Below, piece after piece: positions 44,363 to 53,561 of a DNA stretch of 64,000 nt. Each line of letters opens with the position of its first letter. Position 1 is the stretch's first letter. The notes below the pieces were generated by a model. That model saw nothing but the letters and a program-made list of their open reading frames with translations. It searched no databases and had not been told where the DNA came from. Position numbers and translations under genes: made by a program. This stretch comes from Erythrobacter litoralis HTCC2594 (GTDB taxonomy: Bacteria; Pseudomonadota; Alphaproteobacteria; Sphingomonadales; Sphingomonadaceae). The stretch lies in the NCBI RefSeq assembly GCF_000013005.1, contig NC_007722.1:1803501-1867500 (forward strand), given 5' to 3'.

Positions 44363-45790
44363 TCATTCTTTGAGCACCCAAGTATCCTTGGTTCCGCCGC
44401 CCTGGCTGGAATTCACCACCAGCGAGCCTTCCTTGAGCGCAACCCGCGTCAGGCCGCCTGGGGTGATGTCGATCCCATCGGGATTGACCAGCACGAAGGG
44501 CCGCAGATCGACGTGACGCGGCGCGAGCCCCTTTTTGGTGAAGATCGGGCATGTCGAAAGCGACAGGGTCGGCTGCGCGATGTAGTTCTCCGGCCTCGCT
44601 TCCAGCTTGGTCCGAAACTCCCTGATTTCCTTTTTGGAAGCCGTCGGGCCGATCAGCATCCCATAGCCGCCCGATCCGTGAACCTCCTTCACCACAAGGT
44701 CGTCGAGATTGTCGAGGACGTACTTCAGGCTTTCCGGATCGGCGCAGCGCCAGGTCTCGACATTGGGTAGCAGCGGCTTCTCGCCAGTGTAGAATTCGAC
44801 GATCTCGGGCATGAAGGAATAGATCGCCTTGTCGTCGCAAATTCCCGTGCCCGGCGCGTTGGCGATGGTTATACGCCCTGCGCGATAGACATCCATAATG
44901 CCCGGCACGCCGAGCATGCTGTCCGGGTTGAAGGTAAGGGGATCGAGATAGTCATCGTCGACACGGCGATAAAGAACATCGACCGGCCGGTAGCCCGTGG
45001 TGCAGCGCATTTGCACCCTACCGTCGATCACTCGCAGATCGCTGCCCTCGACCAGTTCCGCACCCATCTGGTCGGCAAGAAACGCATGTTCGAAATATGC
45101 GCTGTTGTAGATGCCGGGCGTGAGGACCGCGACGGTCGGCTTGCCGGATGTCCCCTCCGGCGCACAAGCCGCAAGGCTGCGCGCAAGGCGGCGCGGATAG
45201 GTGGAGACACTCTCGACCGGAACCTGCGTAAACAGTTCCGGGAACATCGCCATCATCGTCTCGCGGTTCTCCAGCATGTAGGAGACGCCGGAGGGCGTGC
45301 GGGCATTGTCTTCCAGCACGAAAAATTCGTCCGGCCCGGTGCGGACAAGGTCGATGCCGACAATATGCGTGTAAACGCCGCCCGGGGGCGTGCAGCCTAC
45401 CATCTCGGGCAGCCAAGCCTCGTTGTTGCGAAACAGGCGTTCGGGGATGCGCCCGGCGCGGATGATTTCCTGCCGGTGATAAAGGTCGTGAAGGAAGGCG
45501 TTGAGCGCACTGACGCGTTGTTCGATCCCGCGGCTCAATCGTCGCCATTCGGGCGAGGTAATGATTCTCGGGACCATATCGAACGGGATCAGCCGTTCCT
45601 CGGCCTCGTCTTCACCATAGACGTTGAAGGTAATGCCGGTACGGCGAAACGCGGTTTCCGCATCATCGTGCTTGCGCAGAAGCCATTTGGTGTCCTGTGC
45701 CTGAAACCACGCGTCATAGTCGCGGTAGGCGTCACGGATCTCTCCGTCTGCCTCGCTGCGTTCATCGAAATTCTGGCCCGGTCCGGACAT
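44363..45790 (-). CDS. Circularly permuted ATP-grasp peptide ligase
   Basis: A 475-aa protein of the circularly permuted ATP-grasp family (DUF404/407). Features are the N-terminal RLIPFDMVPRIITSPEWRRLSRGIEQRV, the glycine-rich SGVSYMLENRETM, YRRVDDDYLDPL, then VKEVHGSGGYGMLIGP, where the nucleotide-binding loop lies near the C-terminus, and LRPFVLVNPDGIDITPGGLTRVA. Published comparative genomics predicts that it makes a small peptide tag that the rest of the operon attaches or removes; no substrate is proven. First core gene of the Anbu operon, 54 bases after the alpha/beta hydrolase gene. Confidence 0.93.
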   Translation of the reverse strand: MSGPGQNFDERSEADGEIRDAYRDYDAWFQAQDTKWLLRKHDDAETAFRRTGITFNVYGEDEAEERLIPFDMVPRIITSPEWRRLSRGIEQRVSALNAFLHDLYHRQEIIRAGRIPERLFRNNEAWLPEMVGCTPPGGVYTHIVGIDLVRTGPDEFFVLEDNARTPSGVSYMLENRETMMAMFPELFTQVPVESVSTYPRRLARSLAACAPEGTSGKPTVAVLTPGIYNSAYFEHAFLADQMGAELVEGSDLRVIDGRVQMRCTTGYRPVDVLYRRVDDDYLDPLTFNPDSMLGVPGIMDVYRAGRITIANAPGTGICDDKAIYSFMPEIVEFYTGEKPLLPNVETWRCADPESLKYVLDNLDDLVVKEVHGSGGYGMLIGPTASKKEIREFRTKLEARPENYIAQPTLSLSTCPIFTKKGLAPRHVDLRPFVLVNPDGIDITPGGLTRVALKEGSLVVNSSQGGGTKDTWVLKE

Positions 45791-45844
45791 TCAATCCCCG
45801 TTCGTCGAGCGGAGGATAGCGGACCGCTCTATGGACTCAAGGAA

Positions 45845-46630
45845 CTAATCGCGTTCCAGTTCCCGAGCGACGGCAGCAATCGACTCTTCCGAATAGGCAA
45901 AACCGAGATGGCCGCAGCGCAGCGGGATGGCCAGATCGCGCTCTCCCGGCTTGCCGCATGCGGCGCGCGGATGGATAATTCCGTCGTTCGGGCTCCACAG
46001 GGCGACGGTGCGCACAGGCGGTTTTTCCGCGATCACGCCGCCCACCGGCGGCTGGTCGACCCGGTGCCCGGCGACGAACTGGTAAATCCGCCACGCGTTG
46101 TTGGCGCGGGGCGAATAGGAAAAGGGCGTCCCCATGGTGATGACCTGCGCCACGACCGAAGGGTGTTTCTTGGCCAGCTCGCGCGCGAACAGGCCGCCGA
46201 GGCTCCAACCGACCATATGGATTTTCTGCCCGGAACGACGGCGGAGATCGAGTAGCCTGCGCTCCAATTGCGCGAAATTCTCTTCCGTCGGCCCCCAATT
46301 GAACCCCAGTCCCCAGCGCTTGACCGTATGGCCCGCTCTCTCGAGCGTCCCGGCGAAATAGCGCATGCGCACCGGATGAGTGGCAAAGCCGGGCAGGACC
46401 ATGACGGTCTTGGGGTTGGCCGATTGCGCGAGCGCGAATGGCTTGCGCCACTGCCGCACGGGCCTGCGCACGGGCTCGAGCATCCAGAGCGCCTCGCGCA
46501 ACAGATGCCCCCGTTTCGGCCCATCGACAACTTCGGGGTTATCCTCGCGGGCCAGTTCCAGACGACGTGTCAGTTCACCCGCCTTGAAAGGAAGGCGAAG
46601 GTTTTCGCGAAGGGGAGCGCGCGTTGCCAT
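45845..46630 (-). CDS. Alpha/beta hydrolase
   Basis: A 261-aa alpha/beta-hydrolase-fold protein. It shows VMVLPGFATHPVRMRYFAGTLERAGH (oxyanion strand), the nucleophile elbow HMVGWSLGGLFARELAK (Gly-Trp-Ser-Leu-Gly), VALWSPNDGIIHP (Asp) and CGHLGFAYSEE (His). It probably acts as an esterase or lipase. ATG 46630 is chosen; the long upstream frame has no support. It lies just upstream of the Anbu operon on the same strand, 54 bases before the ATP-grasp gene, so it may be read with it. Confidence 0.88.
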   Translation of the reverse strand: MATRAPLRENLRLPFKAGELTRRLELAREDNPEVVDGPKRGHLLREALWMLEPVRRPVRQWRKPFALAQSANPKTVMVLPGFATHPVRMRYFAGTLERAGHTVKRWGLGFNWGPTEENFAQLERRLLDLRRRSGQKIHMVGWSLGGLFARELAKKHPSVVAQVITMGTPFSYSPRANNAWRIYQFVAGHRVDQPPVGGVIAEKPPVRTVALWSPNDGIIHPRAACGKPGERDLAIPLRCGHLGFAYSEESIAAVARELERD

Positions 46631-46689
46631 AGAACTGTCACATAATGCCCACGGCACTATGAATGCTGCGCTAACGCTGCGGTTCCGCC

Positions 46690-47283
46690 TTATTCGGCAG
46701 CGGTCGCCTCCGCATCGGCGAGGTCTTGGCCCGAACATTCGCCGATCCGTGCAGATTTGATCGCCATGCGCATTTCCATTTTTCCGCCCGGGATCATGCG
46801 ATTGTTGGCTTCCATGTCCATCGTCAGGTCGAAACCTTCGGCTGTGGTCGTGCCCGCCATGGCGATTTCGGCGGACACCCCCATCGGACCGCTGCATCCG
46901 AGTTCCGCATCGAGGCGTGGCGGGTCGGCGTCGAAACGCGAGAAAGTGCAGCTCATGTTGTTGGCCGCTTCGCCGATTTCGCGCAGCATGTCTTCATAGC
47001 CCTTCGCCGCTTCCGCTTCGGTCAGGCAATAGGGCTGCGCTTCGTCCGACAGGCCCGACATCTGCATACGCATCCGGTCAGCCTGTTCGGGCGCGAGACC
47101 GGGAACGCTGAATTCAACCAGGTCGGTCGTGGTGGTGTAGAGCCCTGCGCGCGGCCGCTCCAGCTCTCGCGCTTCGCTCAGCACGGCCTCGTCGGTCAGC
47201 GGCTGCTCCTCGCCGCAGCCGGCAAGGAGCGCCGCACAACCGCCGAGCGCCGCGGCGGACGCCAGTGCTCGGGTCAGGAACAT
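46690..47283 (-). CDS. DUF3617 lipoprotein A
   Basis: A 197-aa lipoprotein (lipobox LLAGC) with the DUF3617 fold. ARAGLYTTTTDLVEFSVPGL begins the domain, a YCLTEAEAAKG motif carries one Cys, and MSCTFSRF and LGCSG carry others; the four-cysteine set suggests two disulfides. It ends IKSARIGECSGQD. ATG 47283 overlaps the stop of lipoprotein B by 10 bases, so the two are coupled paralogues. Function is unknown. Confidence 0.87.
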   Translation of the reverse strand: MFLTRALASAAALGGCAALLAGCGEEQPLTDEAVLSEARELERPRAGLYTTTTDLVEFSVPGLAPEQADRMRMQMSGLSDEAQPYCLTEAEAAKGYEDMLREIGEAANNMSCTFSRFDADPPRLDAELGCSGPMGVSAEIAMAGTTTAEGFDLTMDMEANNRMIPGGKMEMRMAIKSARIGECSGQDLADAEATAAE

Positions 47284-47816
47284 TCCCCGATCTTCCGCGA
47301 CTTCATATTGACCTTCATTTTCATCGAGCCGCCGGGAATGTCCTCGGAAGTCTGGTCGAACTCCATGGTCATGTCGCTGGTGGTCGGCGAAACCGTGCCG
47401 GTCATCGCTATATTGCCGACATTGCCCGCGCCGTCGTCGCACTTCATCTGGCTGTCGATCGTATTGCCGGACACGTCGAATCGCTCGAAGGTGCAATCAT
47501 CCTTGCTTTCGCCGCTCTGCATTTCGCGGATCGCCTCTTCGAAACCCTTCTCGGCTTCCTCCTCGGTCAGGCAGTATTTGGTGGCCTGGGTCATGCCGGC
47601 TTCCATCATACCGCGGACCATCTGCGCTTCCTGCTCGCCCATGCCGGGCACTTCGAAAGTGATGAGTTCGGTAGTGGTTTCGTATTCCCCCGGTTCCGGC
47701 TTTTCCATCGAAGCGGCGGCATCGGCCATGTCTTCGACGCTCTCCGGCGCGCTGCTGTCGCTGCATGCTGAAAGTGTCAGGCCGAGTGCAGCACCCACCA
47801 CAATAATCGAACGCAT
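47274..47816 (-). CDS. DUF3617 lipoprotein B
   Basis: A 180-aa paralogue of the next gene. It has the lipobox LTLSAC, GEYETTTELITFEVPGM, TKYCLTEEEAEKGFEEAI, CTFERFDVSGNTID, MKCDDG and the C-terminal MKSRKIGEC. ATG 47816 is preceded by GGGGAGAA. The order B then A, with overlap, indicates an ancient tandem duplication; the copies have drifted but keep all cysteines. Small sphingomonad envelope proteins of this family have no assigned role. Confidence 0.87.
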   Translation of the reverse strand: MRSIIVVGAALGLTLSACSDSSAPESVEDMADAAASMEKPEPGEYETTTELITFEVPGMGEQEAQMVRGMMEAGMTQATKYCLTEEEAEKGFEEAIREMQSGESKDDCTFERFDVSGNTIDSQMKCDDGAGNVGNIAMTGTVSPTTSDMTMEFDQTSEDIPGGSMKMKVNMKSRKIGECS

Positions 47817-47906
47817 CGTCTTCTCCCCAATCAATCCGTGAGAGAGGATAACCAATTCTGGCGACACGGGAACCCCTTAGGGCGGCATAGTCGGCAATTT
47901 GCAGAC

Positions 47907-48824
47907 CTAGTCGAGCGGCCCGGCGAAATCGGCGTCAACGTAGTGCAGGAAGAGATAGCGCGCGGTTTCCCCGGCTGGCAGCGGGAGGCGGGCATGCTCC
48001 ATCTCGCGCCCCTTGAAGGCGACGCCGCCCGCGACAGGTTGCTCGATGCGTAGCTCCCCGGTTGTCCCCGGGTGCAGGATGATCGGCCATGCGGCGGGTT
48101 CGCGCGGCTCGTCGGAGAAATGCTCGATCAGCAAGCTCACGGTGATTTCGCACTGTTCGCGGTCGGTGTGCGGCGGCAGATCATTGCCGCCGTGATACTG
48201 GACGGCAAAGGCGTAGGATGGTTGCAGGTCCTGCTCGAACAATTCCGAAATGCGGGGGCAGAGCTCGCGCATGATGGCGACGCCGACCGGATCGCCATGG
48301 ATCCCTCGGCGGCCCTCCCGCCCCTGTTCGAAGCGGCTCCATTCGTCGTCATGCAGGAGCCCGTACCAGTCGCGCACCAGGTTGAGGTTTTCGGACTGAA
48401 GGATGGGGGGTACCTCGACGAAAGCCTGATGCCGCAGCTCTGCAAGGGATTCGGGCCACGACAGATCGCAGATCGGCTCCGCCTCGACCAAGGGAGCAAG
48501 GCTTGGCATCAGCCGGGCAGCGAGTTTCATCCCGTCGCCGAGTTCTGGCGTCGCCTGCTCATGCAAGGGCGACCACTCCGCCTCGGTCACCAACAGGCCC
48601 GACGCGAGCCAACGCGCGATCGTCGCCGGATCCGCCGGATGCGCCGGTGGAGCACCGCCCTGCATCCAGCCGAGCATGGCATCGAAGCACGCACGATCGT
48701 CTTTCTCGAAGAATTCGACCGCAAGCAGTGAACGGCCTCGCGCGAATGACCGTAGACGCAATACCCTGCCCTCTTCGCGCAGGTCGAGCCGCCAGATCGT
48801 CAGGGGATTGAGACGCGTTCCCAT
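47907..48824 (-). CDS. 2OG-Fe(II) oxygenase-like protein
   Basis: A 305-aa protein. Residues about 200-300 form a double-stranded beta-helix oxygenase domain: [20 protein letters not shown] carries the HxD iron ligands, and [14 protein letters not shown] carries the distal His. The N-terminal half ([31 protein letters not shown]) has no clear family. Some relatives modify peptides or metabolites, but the substrate is unknown. It is divergent from uvrB, 75 bases apart. Confidence 0.72.
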   Translation of the reverse strand: MGTRLNPLTIWRLDLREEGRVLRLRSFARGRSLLAVEFFEKDDRACFDAMLGWMQGGAPPAHPADPATIARWLASGLLVTEAEWSPLHEQATPELGDGMKLAARLMPSLAPLVEAEPICDLSWPESLAELRHQAFVEVPPILQSENLNLVRDWYGLLHDDEWSRFEQGREGRRGIHGDPVGVAIMRELCPRISELFEQDLQPSYAFAVQYHGGNDLPPHTDREQCEITVSLLIEHFSDEPREPAAWPIILHPGTTGELRIEQPVAGGVAFKGREMEHARLPLPAGETARYLFLHYVDADFAGPLD

Positions 48825-48899
48825 GAATGTTGCCTAGCGCGTCACTTTCCAGCCACCAAGAGCTTGCACCGGTGGCGACATGCGCCATATCGACACATC

Positions 48900-51083
<2,184 letters not shown>

Positions 51084-51133
51084 TGCTGGGGATAAAAAAA
51101 TTTTAAGAGCCCGCTAAGAGGGTTATAAGAAGG

Positions 51134-51137
51134 CTCT
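51134..51137. repeat. Target-site duplication, left copy (CTCT)
   Basis: CTCT immediately left of the IS3-family element, matching CTCT at 52408-52411. A four-base duplication is usual for many IS3-family insertions. Confidence 0.75.
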
Positions 51138-51169
51138 TGACGTGACCCCCAGCTTTCCCCCAGCTGGGA

Positions 51170-52024
51170 TTAGAGCCGGGCGGTTGTTTTGCGCATAAGC
51201 GCGATTGAAGCAATGGGCTGCGTAGTGGAGCCCGTAGGGCGTAGCGAAGCAGGCCATTGCTTATCCAGTTCGGCGGCGAACGCCGCCGGTGTTGCGTAGC
51301 CAAGCGATGAGTGCGGTCGCTCCCGGTTGTAATCATCCACCCAGGCGGCGATCTCGACACGGGCATGGGCCATGCTCATGAACAGCGTCTCGTTGAGCAG
51401 TTCGTCCCGCATGCGACCGTTGAAGCTCTCGACATAGCCATTCTGCATCGGCCTTCCGGGCGCGATATAATGCCACTCGACGCCGATCTCGCCGCACCAT
51501 GCCAGCACGGCGTTGCTGGTGAGCTCGGTTCCGTTGTCGCTGACGATCATGCCGGGCTTGCCACGCTGGGCGATCAGCTCGGTCAGCTCTCGAACGACAC
51601 GGCGACCAGAGATCGACGTGTCCGGCACCGCTGCCAGACACTCCCTTGTCACGTCATCGACCACGTTGAGCACCCGGAACCTCCTGCCCGACGCCATCTG
51701 GTCGTGCACGAAGTCCAGGCTCCAGCGCTGGTTCGGTAAGGCGAGCACCGGAGCAGGTGCCCTCGTGCCGACTGCGCGCCTGCGACTGCGTCGACGCCTC
51801 ACCGCCAAGCCTTCCTCCTTGTAGAGCCTCTGGGTCTTCTTCCGGTTGATCATGATCCCCTCCCGGCGCAGCAGGATGTGCAGACGGCGATAGCCGAACC
51901 GCCGTCGCTGGTTGGCCAGCTCGCGCAGCTTCTCACGCAGATCGGCGTCATCGCCCCGGGTGGAACGGTAACGCACGCTCTTGCGATCGGCATCGATGAC
52001 ACGGCACGCCCGCCGCTCGCTCAT
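51170..52024 (-). CDS. IS3-family transposase OrfB (DDE integrase core)
   Basis: A 284-aa catalytic part. An HTH_21-like segment ([20 protein letters not shown]) precedes the rve core, with the DDE residues in [23 protein letters not shown] and [21 protein letters not shown] 52024 is only an internal start; the normal product is probably an OrfAB fusion made by -1 frameshifting at 52087-52081, since the orfB frame is open back to that site. Confidence 0.93.
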   Translation of the reverse strand: MSERRACRVIDADRKSVRYRSTRGDDADLREKLRELANQRRRFGYRRLHILLRREGIMINRKKTQRLYKEEGLAVRRRRSRRRAVGTRAPAPVLALPNQRWSLDFVHDQMASGRRFRVLNVVDDVTRECLAAVPDTSISGRRVVRELTELIAQRGKPGMIVSDNGTELTSNAVLAWCGEIGVEWHYIAPGRPMQNGYVESFNGRMRDELLNETLFMSMAHARVEIAAWVDDYNRERPHSSLGYATPAAFAAELDKQWPASLRPTGSTTQPIASIALMRKTTARL

Positions 52025-52074
52025 CCCGTGGCATGCCTGAAGATGAGCGACAGCTTCCCGCTGCGCGGCGGGCG

Positions 52075-52341
52075 TCAGAACTTTTTTGCCAGAAGATCCT
52101 TCAACGCCGCTTTGTCCAGCATCGTGTCGGCCAGCAGGCGCTTGAGCTTGGCGTTCTCGCTCTCGAGCTCCTTGAGCCGCCGGGCATCAGACACCTCCAG
52201 CCCACCATACTTCGACTTCCAGTTGTAGATCGTCGCTTCCGAAACCCCGTGTCGCCGGGCCAGGTCGGCGGTCTTCGCTCCCGCCTCCGCCTCCTTGAGC
52301 ACGCCGATGATCTGCTCTTCTGAAAACCTCGTTCTCTTCAT
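52075..52341 (-). CDS. IS3-family transposase OrfA (helix-turn-helix)
   Basis: An 88-aa DNA-binding protein: [20 protein letters not shown], then an HTH ([24 protein letters not shown]) and a leucine-zipper-like helix ([23 protein letters not shown]). It ends with AKKF just after the slippery AAAAAAG. OrfA recognises the IS ends and is the N-terminal part of the fusion transposase. Confidence 0.93.
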   Translation of the reverse strand: MKRTRFSEEQIIGVLKEAEAGAKTADLARRHGVSEATIYNWKSKYGGLEVSDARRLKELESENAKLKRLLADTMLDKAALKDLLAKKF

Positions 52342-52407
52342 CTCGTCCGTCCTTCTGTCAGGGCCGGACTCTAATCCAACTTGGAGGAAAATCAGGGGGT
52401 CACGTCA

Positions 52408-52411
52408 CTCT
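52408..52411. repeat. Target-site duplication, right copy (CTCT)
   Basis: CTCT immediately right of the IS element, identical to the left copy. Confidence 0.75.
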
Positions 52412-52437
52412 GAGACGAAAATATAACTCTGTGTTAT

Positions 52438-52464
52438 TTGACACACAGGTCGCGTTTGTATTGT
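52438..52464 (+). promoter_or_regulatory. Possible hicAB promoter
   Basis: TTGACA (52438-52443) and TATTGT (52459-52464) are separated by 15 bases, about 30 bases upstream of hicA. Spacing is short, so this is tentative. Confidence 0.35.
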
Positions 52465-52493
52465 TGGTTGGCTGCATATCAAACGAGGCAGCC

Positions 52494-52748
52494 ATGACCC
52501 GCATCGAAAAGCTCTACGCGAAACTGCTCGATAATCCGCGCGCCAGCATCAGCTTTCGCGATTTCGAAAAGCTGCTCAAGGCATTCGGTTTCGAGCATGA
52601 CCGGACGAAGGGCAGTCACAAAATCTGGGTCCATCCAGACGTGCCGCGCCCGCTCCCAGTCCAACCTTCGGGCAAAGATGCGAAACCCTACCAAATTCGC
52701 GAATTTCTTGAACTGGTGGAGGAACACGGCCTATATATCGGACCGTGA
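52494..52748 (+). CDS. hicA: HicA-type mRNA interferase toxin
   Basis: An 84-aa toxin with a double-stranded-RNA-binding-like fold. The catalytic His lies in DRTKGSHKIWVHPD, preceded by SFRDFEKLLKAFGFE. It degrades mRNA when not bound to HicB. It is longer than the smallest HicA proteins (about 60 aa) because of an N-terminal helix (MTRIEKLYAKLLDNP). The stop overlaps the HicB start (GTGA), the usual coupling. Base composition is lower in GC than in the surroundings, as often for mobile toxin-antitoxin pairs. Confidence 0.9.
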   Translation: MTRIEKLYAKLLDNPRASISFRDFEKLLKAFGFEHDRTKGSHKIWVHPDVPRPLPVQPSGKDAKPYQIREFLELVEEHGLYIGP

Positions 52749-52963
52749 ACGAGCCTCACTATCATATCAATCTGTTCTGGTCCGGAGAGGACCAGTGCTG
52801 GATCGCCGATGTTCCGGACCTGAAACCATGCTCTGCGCATGGTGACACGCGCAGCGAAGCGATTGCCAACATCAACGATGCGATCCAAGGTTGGCTTGAG
52901 ACAGCATCCGAACGCGGAATGCCGATCCCCGAGCCGCGCTATCGCCCCGCGATCTACGCCTGA
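52745..52963 (+). CDS. hicB: HicB-type antitoxin
   Basis: A 72-aa partial-RNase-H-fold antitoxin: YHINLFWSGEDQCWIADVPDLKPCSAHGDTRSEAIANINDAI. This is the short form: after WLETASERGMPIPEP there is no C-terminal DNA-binding domain, so autoregulation must come from another part or be absent. It starts at GTG 52745. HicA precedes HicB, the common order. Confidence 0.9.
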   Translation: MNEPHYHINLFWSGEDQCWIADVPDLKPCSAHGDTRSEAIANINDAIQGWLETASERGMPIPEPRYRPAIYA

Positions 52964-52964
52964 C

Positions 52965-53561
52965 TTGCTTCGTTCTTTCGCCGCTTTGACACTCCTAATC
53001 TCGACCGCCTGCCAGCCGCCGGCGGCGGACGATTACCTGGAGCGCGGGCTGGTCGAGGAAACGGTGCCGGAGGCATCGGAGCCGTTGCCCTCGCCCGATG
53101 CCAGCGATGCACTGTGGGCGCCGAGCGATCAGGCGGAGCGGCTGCTCTATGGCGTTCCGGGCGAGACGCCCTTTCTCGCCGTTGCCTGCGACCGCTCGGG
53201 CGGCGAACCGGTGCTGGTCTTCACTCGTTTCACACCGGCCGATCGCAACGCCCAGGCGATGATGAGCCTGGTCGGCAATTTTCACGTCGCGCGTTTTCCG
53301 GTCGATGCGACCGATACCGGGCGGGCGTGGTTGTGGCAGGGGTCGATTGCCGCCGACAGCCCCGATCTCAACACTCTGACCGGCCAGCGCGATGTCGAGG
53401 CGACCATCCCGGGGGCAGGATCGGTCATGCTGAAGGCGAGCCCGCGCATCCGCGAGCTGGTCAATGCATGCCGCCCTAGCGTTGCGCCTGACGCGGAAGA
53501 GGCCGAACGCGACCTTCCGGACGACGAGCCGCCCGAGGACCAGCCTCGCGCGCCAAAGTGA
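52965..53561 (+). CDS. Predicted lipoprotein, function unknown
   Basis: A 198-aa protein starting at TTG 52965, one base after the hicB stop. A short signal sequence (SFAALTLLISTAC) carries a lipobox, followed by an acidic linker (YLERGLVEETVPEASEPLPSPD) and a compact domain (AERLLYGVPGETPFLAVACDRSGGEPVLVFTRF) seen in small sphingomonad lipoproteins. The final 86 bases overlap the end of the convergent dsbD-like gene. The function is unknown. Confidence 0.72.
   Translation: MLRSFAALTLLISTACQPPAADDYLERGLVEETVPEASEPLPSPDASDALWAPSDQAERLLYGVPGETPFLAVACDRSGGEPVLVFTRFTPADRNAQAMMSLVGNFHVARFPVDATDTGRAWLWQGSIAADSPDLNTLTGQRDVEATIPGAGSVMLKASPRIRELVNACRPSVAPDAEEAERDLPDDEPPEDQPRAPK

Larger units (their letters stand above)
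51138..52407 (-). mobile_element. Intact IS3-family insertion sequence (1270 bp)
   Basis: The left end begins TGACGTGACCCCCAGC and the right end read inward begins TGACGTGACCCCCTGA. The imperfect inverted repeats continue for about 40 bases, both including GGATTAGAG. The element is flanked by CTCT duplications and carries overlapping orfA and orfB with a slippery A6G, so it appears complete and potentially active. It inserted between uvrB and hicAB without interrupting a visible gene. Confidence 0.93.
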
